DNA of 64,000 bases from Actinostola sp. cb2023 (lineage: Eukaryota; Cnidaria; Anthozoa; Actiniaria; Actinostolidae): positions 204,812-268,811 of the forward strand of contig JAUJYZ010000290.1 of NCBI GenBank assembly GCA_033675265.1, written 5' to 3'. Under the pieces are notes generated by a model. The model was not told the origin of the DNA. It saw only the letters and a program-made list of their open reading frames with translations, and made no database searches. Made by a program: the position numbers and the translations under genes. Of the stretch, positions 30,808 to 40,729 are shown piece by piece; the first letter of the stretch is position 1; the number at the start of each line of letters is the position of its first letter.

Positions 30808-33476
30808 TTAAACCATAGATTTGATTCCATCTTTAATACACACCTGGATTCTTTTCCTCAGAGGATGGGAGCAATACCAACACCTTTCAGCTGTAAAGTC
30901 TTTACTCATCCCACAATAACAGAACTCTTGGCTCTCCACCCTCTGTGGAATGTACGCCGAAGAGCTGCTTGATGACCTTGATGATGATGTAGTGTTGTAG
31001 CCCCTTTGTCTCAGCCAAATTAGTGAGACGTATTCATGGCGGAATATCTGTTCCCATCTTTGATTGGGCAGAGTGTTCTCACTGTATTTTCTGATAAAAA
31101 TATGTTTGGCCTCTCTTCCTTCCATGGAATTAAGTCCCAAACCCATGTCATAGAGTTGTTTCATATGCTCTGTATGGGCTGGGACTATATGGCCAATAGT
31201 CCAAACAGTTGGGTTTGAACTCATAAAAAGAGCATAAGCACGGAAATAATTAAAGCAATTTAATTTCAACTCAACAATCTGTGTAGATGAAATGTTAACA
31301 CGTGAAAAAAGAGAGACAGCATCACGTAAGTAAAGGCAAACATAAGACATAATGTGAAGATCGTTTGACGTTGTCTTACCTTCATTATCTACAGAAGAAA
31401 TTAATAACATAAAGTTATGAAGAAAAAATCTTGAATCTCTACCAGTAAAACGGTATTCAAACTCCTTACCTGAGTTTCGAGATTCATCAAACCATTTAAT
31501 TATTCTCTTGGCCAATCTTGAAAGATTGCACTTTGTACGCATGGCATCGATGTATTTAAAAAAACATGACGTATGTGGAACCTGTAAAAAGCAGGCGTTG
31601 TTAGGCAAACTAGCTAAGGATAACACTTCATTTAAAATCAACCTGTGAGCATGGGCACATGCATTATTTTTCACATGTAAGGGGTCAACATGAGCCTTGT
31701 CAATTAATTTCCCCAACAAAGGTGCAAATTCTTGTCTGCTATTACAAGTGGAAATGTACTGGGTGATTTTGTTCCTCTTAGTTGATTGTGTTATTTTCTT
31801 TTTTTCTAGGGTCTTTTTCAAGGTCTCCACTTTCTTAGCAACCTGAATACGATGAGTATATGCCCATGGTTTCCAGGTGCACGAGTCTCCACCCTCCAAG
31901 CAAAATGTGCCATTGATGTTGTTTTTGTCCTCTTTGTTTACATTCGCAAAGGTTGAGAAGTACTTGGCACTATTGCTGAGCTCACCTGCCAAAAAACAAA
32001 GCATTTTCATATCATTGGGCAATTCAGAGAAAACAAATTTAACATTAACAAACGTGTTATCAATAAGTTGAATTGAAAAGGTTTTTTGCTCTATTTCTTG
32101 AATTTCTTGGGATATCTTGTTTAAAAACCTAGAGACAGGAACACAATTTTCTGTGCAATTAGCACCAAACAAAAGATAGTTTTCATTGCTGCTAAGAACA
32201 GCTTTCCCAATGTTAAGAAAGCTGACTAGCCAAGCACACGCCGTTTCCTCTTTACCAAAGGGAGCACCATCTCCACCTATGGACACATGAAAAGTGTTAT
32301 TTTCACCGCCAAACCAAACAAGATCATAAGAGTCCTCACTTATATAGAATGAAGCTAGATTAGTTACCAATTCAGTCAGATCTCTGTAAACATCACTTAC
32401 CTTATCCTGCTCTGAAAGGCCATCACATAAATCTCTAACAGCATGTAGCTTACCAATATTGATGTTCTTGATGAATGGCATTAACTTGTTATAAGGCACA
32501 AGTTTAGGTATATTATAGTTATTTAGAGTAATACGTTTTGACTTACCACCTGACTTTTTAAATGCACTATCCCTATAAACAGAGCGGTACTTTTTTTTAC
32601 CCATGACACCCCCACTGTAGTACACTGAAACACTTCTAACCAAATTATCATTAGAGTTTTCAAATGACTTGTCTTTCTTGTTGTATATTGTAGGTAAAAC
32701 TTTGTTTTTCATCCTGTTATTCTTTTGAATTTCCTGCTCCACTATCTTCTCACTACATTTCTTCAGCACTGCATCAACAAGGCCAACTTCCCCAGGTGTG
32801 CCATCCCTTGAACTGCCCCCATGAATCTCTTGAGCAGCCATAAACATTTCCTCTCTTCTTTTCCTCAATGTTCTCTCTTTTAGAACCATGCTTAAACCGT
32901 CGTCTTTATATCTGTTATAAAGAACAAAATTAATGTCCAAGGCATAAACTTAAGGTTACTTTAAGCTTATGTTAATTTGCAAGCACAAAGGTCTACCGAG
33001 TTGGTTCCATTCGTCTCTGGTTCACTGACTTCTCTGGAAGGTACTTGGTTCTTTTCCTCGGTGGAGTCCTGACTACAAACTCATCAGCTATCTCCCTGTC
33101 TACTTCTTCTACCTTAAATAATTATTTGAAGCTTATGTCAATGGCTAATCCAGTAGTGCCAGTTCAAATGATAAGTAACTAATTATTACATATTCGTGCA
33201 TTCGAATATAACATGTGCATGGACTTTAAACTAGCTAATTTCCTACCAATTTCCTACTTCATTTACTAAAGATTATGTTAAGTAATTATGAGAAACTTAA
33301 TAGTAAGTTACCTTCTCTGCGAGACGTTTCAGACGTTTTGTTTTGCTATGTAACTCCACTGTCTTCGTCTGAACTTGTGTATAAACATTCCAGATTTTCT
33401 TGTGGTTGAATCGCTTCTGACCTTGAAGTCCCATATATAATCCAACTGGGAACCGTTTGTAGTTTCGTTTGGTCAT
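30808..33476 (-). CDS. Putative DDE-type transposase of the CAC element (3 exons, ~794 aa, intact)
   Basis: Exon 1 is 33,476-33,312 (MTKRNYKRFPVG..., basic), donor AAG|GTAACT. Exon 2 is 33,112-32,997 (VEEVDREIADEF..., TPPRKRTK). Exon 3 is 32,911-30,808. Phases agree (0, then 2), and no stop occurs. Candidate catalytic acids are D in SIGGDGAPF (32,269-32,271), D in HVDPLHVKNNACAH (31,684-31,686) and E in MEGREAKH (31,111-31,113), followed by RWEQIFRHEYVSLIWLR. Their order and spacing resemble RAG1/Transib/CMC transposases, where the last Glu lies far C-terminal. The C-terminus has a Ser-rich run and a zinc-ribbon-like CYCGM...CWYC. The family is otherwise unknown to me, and the assignment as transposase rests on these motifs plus the terminal-repeat context. 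Confidence 0.65.
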
Positions 33477-33908
33477 TATCAGTCGTACAAAAACCGTAAA
33501 ATAAAATCGTACGGTGTGAAAATCAAAAATTGAAAACGATACGATTGGAATTTATACTCCCAACAACACAACGAAGTACATTGTGGTTCATTAAGGATGA
33601 ACGGAAAGAAAATGAATGAAGCCAAAAACAAGCTGTTTTCGACAAATTGAAGCAAACATTATAAACATCGATGAAACGACGATCTTCAAAAATTCATATT
33701 TTCGCGCGAGAGTGCCATCGTCGCTTTGTTTTTGTCTTCAATGAAAGCTTGAAACCGTGGCTTTTCATTTCCCGCCATAAAAACTCCTAGAACGACAAAA
33801 ACTACTATGTAGGGGAGGGCAAAGAAGACCACTTTGAAAACAAATTAATTAGTCACCAGACCTCCAAAATATACGCACGTCCAATATGGCGAACGTTCCC
33901 GAAAACCT

Positions 33909-33941
33909 TTGCCGATTTCGTGCGCTTTTGTGCCCGACGTG
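33909..33941 (-). repeat. Right terminal inverted repeat of the CAC element
   Basis: Ends ...TTTGTGCCCGACGTG and is followed by the proposed target duplication AGC (33,942-33,944). A second TTCGCCAT/ATGGCGAA block farther inside is also mirrored at both ends. Confidence 0.8.
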
Positions 33942-34017
33942 AGCATGTATATCACAACTTGAAGCCAGATGTACTGATTCAGAAGTGTGATTCATAATAC
34001 CCGACTATTCAGCTTCT

Positions 34018-34461
34018 GGACGTTTTGATTTCGATTATATTTTTTGCCGTTCACTGACCTGTTTTGAGCGTGGAAATTCTGTTTTAAATAGCGCTAGGCG
34101 GCAGTTCTAAAATTAGGTCGCGACAATACTTACTGAGCAAATATATCTTTATCTTGGTGTTTTCTTTTCAGCAATCGCAAAGAAACTGAGAGTCCAGTCG
34201 TATGTCCTTGAGTATTTATAATTAAACTCACGACCAGCGATGTAACTACATCTATTGACAGAAAGCTATATGTACAGAAGTCATGCAAACAATCGAGCCA
34301 GTCGAGTTTAATATTGTCAGTAACTCACGATGGATGTTTATTTTATTCCACGTTTGAAAAATTCAGTACGATTACAGTTGTGTGATCCTTGTTAGAACAG
34401 AATTTCCACGCTCAAAACAGGTCAGTGAACGGCAAAAAATACAATCGAAATCAAAACGTCC
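34018..34461. repeat. ~66-bp inverted repeat within the Helitron-like element
   Basis: Arms 34,018-34,085 and 34,393-34,461 are reverse complements with about one mismatch (core GACCTGTTTTGAGCGTGGAA). About 300 bp separate them. Confidence 0.85.
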
Positions 34462-35171
34462 TTAGATTTTAGGGATCTATTACAGAAGAAGACGCTCAGT
34501 GACAAGGGAGAATATTTGTGTCGGTGACTCATAGATAAAGATGTCCGACTCTTAAGGTACGCTGTCGTACGTCTTTAAACGTATTTGAGGTCACTTGAGG
34601 TCACATCTTAAATCTAACAGAAGCAGCGTTTGATTTTTAATCGATAATTCCTTTCTGATTTCGAGATAAATCGAACAAGATCTTTCAATGTATAGGCAGA
34701 GACAGCAGATTGGTCGAGCTTTGTCACATCATACCGTAGTCTGAACTGGTCAATTGGATGTTTAAAAGATACGAAGTTCAACTTTCCTCTGCGATAACGA
34801 AGAAACCAAAGATGTTATCAGAACCGTCTGACCATGAATATGAACCTCAACTGGACGTTCCAAGTACATGCTACGGAAGTACGATTCGGAGATTTTTATC
34901 TACTCACCGACACATACTGATACATAGTCTCCCTCGTCACGCAACTGTCAGTCATTGTCATGTCCCTCCTTACGCAACTGACATTGTCCTTGTCATAAGC
35001 CCGAGTGTACTGAGAATGTATGGTTTTGGGGGAATAGAAGTGCTAACTCATCGTTCTAGCTAGTCTCCCTTGTCACGCAACTGTCATTGTCATAATGCCC
35101 GAGTGTACGCTCATTGAGCGTCTTGTTCATCGATAATTATATAATAAATATTTTTTGTAAACATACCTGAG

Positions 35172-36128
35172 AGCTTCCATCATGGTTTAGATAACAGTTG
35201 GGTTCATGTTCTATGTACCATTTCAAGAACTCTCTTTTTGAAATCGTTTCCTCTTTCAATTGATACTCTTTGGCAGAGCAACCAGGGCATGAGTTGGTTA
35301 GGTACTGTACATCCAATACTTTTCCAGTATCAATTGATACTGCCGCAATGACTCCATCAAGGGCAGACCATCCTCTAGTGTTCCATCAACCATCTAATGA
35401 CACACCACAATCGACGACTTTTTCTTCAGACCTTCATCATCATCTTCTTCGTTCTCTGCTTCTCCCGAATCACACTTTACCTTCTTTACCTCCAATGCAG
35501 CCTTCGATAAACTTTCTTCAAGCACATCTTTAATATTTTCTTCTAGAGCTTTAGTATGCTCAGACCATGGTTTCTTATTTACGGGCTTTGGCAAGTTTAG
35601 CACGCTCGAAAGTTTTTGTGCTGCATTGTGTCCCCGTCCAATCAGTCTAAATGCTAGCACAGATTGACGATTTATATCGAAAAACCGATGTATAAATGAA
35701 CTTCGTAGTTTGGCAGCCTTGCTTTCGACATTCTAAGAGCCACGTTTCTCCAAGTCCAAACCTTGATTCTTGTTCTTTTAGAATGTCGATCTTCCCGCCA
35801 CATTTATTACAGCACGCTATCTTGTCAAGGCTAAGTTGGAGACTGCAAAGATCGATAACTGACCATGTACCATCTTCATTCGAGGTTGTTTCTTCCTCAC
35901 TTTCGCTTTCTTCTGGTGACGAGTATTCAATACATAGTTTTCGCCTATTTGGACCACATTCTCTTTGGTTTGTGTTGGTGGTTTCTTGGTCAAGAACCAA
36001 GTCTTCTTGTTGATAATATGATCCTTGGTAGCTCGCGGCGAGTTTACACTTTACATCGTCGAAGCTCGTTTTCTTCCAGGTTTTCTTCTCGATCAAGACC
36101 AAGGGGACTTTTCGACTTTCTTAGACAT
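35172..36128 (-). pseudogene. Mutator-domain transposase, first exon
   Basis: The probable start MSKKVEK is at 36,128, with a frameshift near 36,100. The following frame has an acidic Ser-rich linker, a CNKCGG...CRKQGC zinc pair and FIYTSVFRYKSSI. It continues in another frame as LAFRLIGRGHNAAQKLSSVL and PVNKKPW, then, after a further shift, VDCGVSLDG, a stop, WNTRGWSALDGVIAAVSIDTG and KVLDVQYLTNSCPGC. These are the N-terminal half of the Mutator-like transposase domain, with the first catalytic-type Asp in SLDG. It ends at a donor TCTCAG|GTATGT at 35,172. Three lesions or more make it non-functional. The remaining exons are 9-11 kb away at 24,212-26,012, beyond the nested Helitron-like and CAC elements. 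Confidence 0.75.
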
Positions 36129-36309
36129 TAATTTATCAACGGATGTATTATTATTATGTATTATAAGACGCTTTTTTCTCGAACTGAACTTTTTGTCAAC
36201 AACGCTAGTCACTACAATGCACGCTCTCTATACGTCAACAAATAGGGTCTCTGTAAAGTAAAGATTTGACCGGACAGATGCGGACGCCGGATCGGATACC
36301 GGACCAGAT

Positions 36310-36546
36310 GCCGGACGCCGGACGCCGGACGCCGGACGCCGGACGCCGGACGCCGGACGCCGGACGCCGACCGGACGCCGGACGCCGGACGCCGGACGCC
36401 GGACGCCGGACGCCGGACGCCGGACGCCGGACGCCGGACGCCGGACGCCGGACGCCGGACGCCGGACGCCGGACGCCGGACGCCGGACGCCGGACGCCGG
36501 ACGCCGGACGCCGGACGCCGGACGCCGGACGCCGGACGCCGGACGC
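36310..36546. repeat. 7-bp minisatellite (GGACGCC)n in the left arm
   Basis: About 33 nearly perfect GGACGCC units with one shortened unit near 36,368. The right arm has only a few diverged units (GGCATCC/GGCGTCC at 39,610-39,650). The open frames it generates on both strands are artefacts. Confidence 0.97.
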
Positions 36547-37178
36547 TTGAAAAAAAAATAAAAAAATAAAAAAATTAAATAAAAATAAAATAAAATAAAA
36601 TAAAAAAAAGAGAAAAAAAAGAAAGAAAAGGTTAAAATAAACAAAACAAACAAAGAATAATTAAGCTCATGTCTAAATTTTCCCTTGCTTATTATAATTG
36701 AGGTCGGTGTTAAATACTATATTTGCAGAATGTTCTATCTTTGCTTTGCATGCGTTATCGGTAAGGTTCCACAGGCCCTGACCGTCAACTAAATAAAGTA
36801 TTAAAGTTATTGAAGAAGATCGCTAAAGTCAATCAGAGCATTTTAGAGATCGATGGAAAGGTCAACATACATTGAATGATCACGTTTATTATATAAATCT
36901 GTAATTTATCAAGTATAATCTTTCTCAAAATCATTATCCACCCGTTAACAATTTACCATATACTAGTCAGTGCAATATGAACTATACTATGCACAAACTT
37001 ATCGAAACACAACAAATGTCAGGCGTGTACTGACATTGGCAGACAGCCCAACCAAATTAAATCATATAATTATGCAGCAACTAAACATATAATAAAATAC
37101 TGATTTAAACACAGTCGAACCTCCTGTAAGAACAATGTTCTAAATCAGTTTTGATTTGATTCATTAGCATATGATAAC

Positions 37179-37200
37179 GGGGGGGGGGGGGGGGGGGGGG
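37179..37200. repeat. Poly-G tract of 22 bases
   Basis: An uninterrupted G run at the inner edge of the left arm. The right arm has only a run of 6 C at the equivalent place. Confidence 0.95.
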
Positions 37201-37975
37201 TTGGGGTACTCTGGGTTTTGATAGGGTACGTTGTCCCGACTGTGGTCCGTAAACCCTGATCCTATCGCGACATCTTGAAAATTCATACCCTGTTCAAGAC
37301 AGATCGATATAAAGTGGACCCTAGCTATCAAAGACTCAAGGGAAATTCTATACTTTTACGATCGATCTTTGTCAGACTTATTGTACACAGACCCTAAAAA
37401 AATTCAAGACTTGCCCCATGTGCCATTGCTCATTCAAACCCACATATAAGTCTTGCAGTGATGGGTATCCCCCTTTGCAGGACCCCCTAATGTAGATGTA
37501 TGTAGATAATAAGTGGAGTAGCCACAAAAATATTTTAATTTTCCAAAATATATATTATAATAATTCTGACTAAACCGATAAATGGTTTGCCTCTAATAAA
37601 CTACTTTTGCATGGCGAATGGGACAAGTCTCGTGATAGCTACAAAACAATCTCGATGACAGGTATTCCTTGTATGCCGGATGCTAGTTGCTTAATATTGC
37701 ATACTTTTCGTGTTACGTTTAACGCTGTCATTGGTTCCACATGCATGTTCCCATGCATGAGATTGTGAAATGAAGCAATATACTGATCTTATCGATCTAA
37801 CACAATAGATAATAAGAAACACATGAGACTTTCTTGGCCAAAGGTCGGAAAAGTCGCATTTTCATTGGTTACATTGTTTAATTTCGGCGGATGGTCACCA
37901 GCGTTCAAAGGCCATGACTATGATCAGGGGGTTTGATCAGACCATCAGTTTGCAAGTTCAACAGGAGAAGAAACA
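37201..37975. other. Core of the MULE, no gene seen
   Basis: AT-rich sequence between the poly-G tract and the carried gene fragment. No frame I can support. Confidence 0.5.
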
Positions 37976-38644
37976 TGGATTCATCGGACGAAGATCGAGA
38001 CTTGATGCAATCTTGCCTCACTTTCCAGACGAAAGGGAGGCCGAAGCAAGACATCGGAAACGATGACCTACGTGCCGCGAACAAACCAACCAACTACCCA
38101 AGGAGGACCTGAACATCGCGCTTTACAAATGCCTATTCCTAGTCCCGTACAACCCCCAAGCTATATTTCAATGTCAGCTTCAAATTCTGTCATATTTGCC
38201 GTTACAAGCCAGCAACAGGGCCAGCAGCAACACGGCCAACGACAGGGCCAGCAACAACTCCCAAGTCCCACTTCTACAAGCCTACAACAGGGCATACAAT
38301 GACCACCTTATCCCACGCCACCTGCAGGTTCATTTATAGTATACCCTTTGGTATTTTGCCCTCCACAAGTCAGCGTCTGCTACGGTTGTTCTAATACTCT
38401 CAAGCCAGGTGGCCACATTGCTATCCCGCCTTATGACTTGGTTGTTGTCTCCAATATGATGAGAAAGTACAACACCGCAGGAGAAACAAGATCTCGGCAA
38501 TGCAACGTTTATTTGCATTGCAATGTTACGTGTATTCGGGAAAAACAACCTAGTTTCAGCTATATCACTATCCCACAATTCATTCGTCCTGTGCTGTCCT
38601 CACAACACCTTGATTTCCTGAGGACAACCTTAGGCGTGTTCTGA
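37976..38644 (+). pseudogene. Carried gene fragment inside the MULE (Gln-rich linker and Cys-containing C-terminal domain)
   Basis: A frame from 37,976 (MDSSDEDRDLMQSC, then KGRPKQD) overlaps one from 38,063 (MTYVPRTNQPTTQGG). The latter has a Gln/Gly-rich low-complexity linker, meets a single TGA at 38,300, and continues in the same frame to 38,644. The downstream part, with FCPPQVSVCYGCSNTLKPG, PPYDLVVVSNMMRK, VYLHCNVTCIREK and IPQFIRPVLS, resembles a C-terminal domain common in uncharacterised cnidarian and mollusc transposon-linked proteins. That is my recollection and not certain. It lies on the unique core between the long inverted arms and is not a transposase. It is probably captured sequence; the stop and frame change say it is decayed. 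Confidence 0.5.
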
Positions 38645-38989
38645 GGTATTGTAATGACAACACGTGACAAATGCCGAGAGTTGTGGAATTGTAATACAGT
38701 TAAAACTCGGTTGTTGATTTCTCATTTACTTATATAACAGTTCAGTTCCCTTATATCAGTATAGGTTCAGCTCCCTTAACGTTTAATTTCGGGAATTTAG
38801 AAAACACAAACTGAAGTAACAAAATATTCATCAAATCTGTCATGTCAACAAATGTAAAATTGTGAAGTATTGTTGAGATTGCTTGTAAAATGGAAAAGTT
38901 ATGCATGTTTGAATTTATGATATTTTACAAAGAAGTGTATGTTAGCATTTTTTAAATGCTATTTAAATATGCGAAAGATGGGGCAAGTA
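38645..38989. other. MULE core downstream of the carried gene
   Basis: AT-rich, possibly 3' flank of the captured gene. Nothing else recognised. Confidence 0.45.
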
Positions 38990-39704
38990 CCCCCCTGGTT
39001 ATCATATGCTAATGAATCAAAACTGATTTAGAACATTGTTCTTACAGGAGGTTCGACTGTGTTTAAATCAGTATTTTATTATATGTTTAGTTGCTGCATA
39101 ATTATATGATTTAATTTGGTTGGGCTGTCTGCCAATGTCAGTACACGCCTGACATTTGTTGTGTTTCGATAAGTTTGTGCATAGTATAGTTCATATTGCA
39201 CTGACTAGTATATGGTAAATTGTTAACGGGTGGATAATGATTTTGAGAAAGATTATACTTGATAAATTACAGATTTATATAATAAACGTGATCATTCAAT
39301 GTATGTTACCTTTCCATCGATCTCTAAAATGCTCTGATTGACTTTAGCGATCTTCTTCAATAACTTTAATACTTTATTTAGTTGACGGTCAGGGCCTGTG
39401 GAACCTTACCGATAATGCAAAGCAAAGATAGAACATTCTGCAAATATAGTATTTAACACCGACCTCAATTATAATAAGCAAGGGAAAATTTAGACATGAG
39501 CTTAATTATTCTTTGTTTGTTTTGTTTATTTTAACCTTTTCTTTCTTTTTTTTCTCTTTTTTTTATTTTATTTATTTATTTATTTATTTATTTTTATTTT
39601 TATTTTTTCAAGCGTCCGGCATCCGGTCCGGCATCCGATCCGGCGTCCGTAACTGTCCGGTCCGGACCGGTCCAGTCTGGACTTTACAGATACCCCAACA
39701 AATA

Positions 39705-39907
39705 CGGAATTTCAAATTACCGGATGTTCTTTCGCGCGCGATCAACAGGGCGCCCAACAAGTGTTAGTTAGTTGACACATTTCGTGTTTGTTGATTCGAC
39801 GGCGCACATTTTCGTCCATAACTCAAAAAGAAAAATTCGGATTCGAATTATTTTTTCACCAAATCATAGTTTCTAATGTGTTCTTTCTGATAAGCTAAAA
39901 AAAGCAA
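39705..39907. other. Spacer between the MULE and the tandem array
   Basis: No gene. Homology with the array spacers starts at about 39,908 (ATTCGAGTTCT). Confidence 0.5.
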
Positions 39908-40729
39908 ATTCGAGTTCTAAGACCGCGCGAACGTATACCATACCCTTAAGAGAGCATCCGTCATAGGACCAGGCAGGGGCGATACTTGCCATCTCTCCGA
40001 TTTCAATGAAACTCAACCAAAAGAAAGGCCTCACCTGAAAACTCATCAAGCTCAACCCCCTCGATTTTTCAGTAATTATTCAAATATTTCATTGAAAAGT
40101 ACTATAAAAGTAAGCCTCTTTCCTGCTCACCCAATTCAATAGTTTCTTTTCTTCTTTTATGTGAGTAATTGTATGCCTTTTGTTAACTTATAGCAGAAGC
40201 ACTGATATCTTTGAAAAGTTTTGACCATCGATGTCACATCGTACGATGTACATGTCTGTACATGTACATATCACAATGCAGACTATAAACAACATCATAA
40301 CATTTGACTTACAATTTAGAATAATCAACGAAAGCACCAACATACATTTCGTCGACATTTTCCACTGAGAAGTCTTTCAACTTTGAAAGCTAAAGCGTTT
40401 AAACTTGCTTGAACACTGATTCGAAGTCGATTGAAATATACAAGTGACAATATAATTGACAAGGCGCCACGACTTTGTATGATAACACAAGTGCGGAAAG
40501 TTGATTGACAGCTGTCAATCATTACCTATGTCACAACATTTTTCAATAGTGTAAATTTGACAATATTGCAGTGAAAATATCTCCAATGAGGCACCTTCGT
40601 TTTCAAAAGTAACTACATCAAGAGTTAGACCAACCCTTCTACCAAGGAGGATGCGCTACCTATCCCATAATCCTTTGCGAATGAACTATATTATCAATTT
40701 TTCGTGTCACGTGACCACTTCATTCGTTC

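Larger units (their letters stand above)
27000..33941. mobile_element. CAC-terminus DNA transposon with two convergent spliced genes (candidate new family)
   Basis: Inverted ends start CACGTCGGGCACAAA (15 identical bases). An eight-base stretch that is mostly mismatched follows, then AAATCGGCAA is again identical. Flanks show a 3-bp duplication AGC (26,997-26,999 and 33,942-33,944). A plus-strand gene starts 97 bp inside the left end, and an intact three-exon minus-strand gene starts about 465 bp inside the right end. Between them lie MITEs and a 0.9-kb chain of minisatellites. CAC termini with 3-bp duplications fit the CMC (CACTA-like) group. The protein's acidic motifs also allow a Transib/RAG-like relation, though Transib makes 5-bp duplications. 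Classification is inference. Confidence 0.75.
26554..35127 (+). mobile_element. Helitron-like (Helentron-type) element, copy 2, split by a 6.9-kb insertion
   Basis: The 5' part (26,554-26,999) begins with the ACTCGGGC/GCCCGAGT hairpin. The 3' part (33,942-35,127) ends with the same 31-bp terminus as copy 1 (GCCCGAGTG, the CGCTCATTGAGCG stem, then CTTGTT). Without the insertion the element is about 1.63 kb, close to copy 1 (1.70 kb). A 37-bp direct repeat (CTCACGACCAGCGATGTAAC core) occurs at about 26,810 and 34,224. It lies in the intron of the Mutator-domain gene, its 3' end 44 bp from that gene's splice donor. Confidence 0.6.
36245..39695. mobile_element. Mutator-type element with very long inverted repeats (Pack-MULE-like)
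   Basis: The ends GGGTCTCTGTAAAGT and ACTTTACAGATACCC are inverted and flanked by an exact 9-bp duplication CAACAAATA (36,236-36,244 and 39,696-39,704), the Mutator hallmark. The inverted arms are about 940 bp (36,245-37,185) and 706 bp (38,990-39,695). The difference is a minisatellite expanded in the left arm. The 1.8-kb core has no transposase but carries a gene fragment at 37,976-38,644. This is a non-autonomous MULE bearing non-transposase coding sequence. Confidence 0.85.

Noticed and set aside
36228..36653. Long minus- and plus-strand open frames with Arg/Pro/Ala-rich repeats (DAGRRTP, RRPASGV).
   Set aside because: They are produced by the 7-bp GGACGCC minisatellite, which leaves several frames open. 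There is no domain or independent support.
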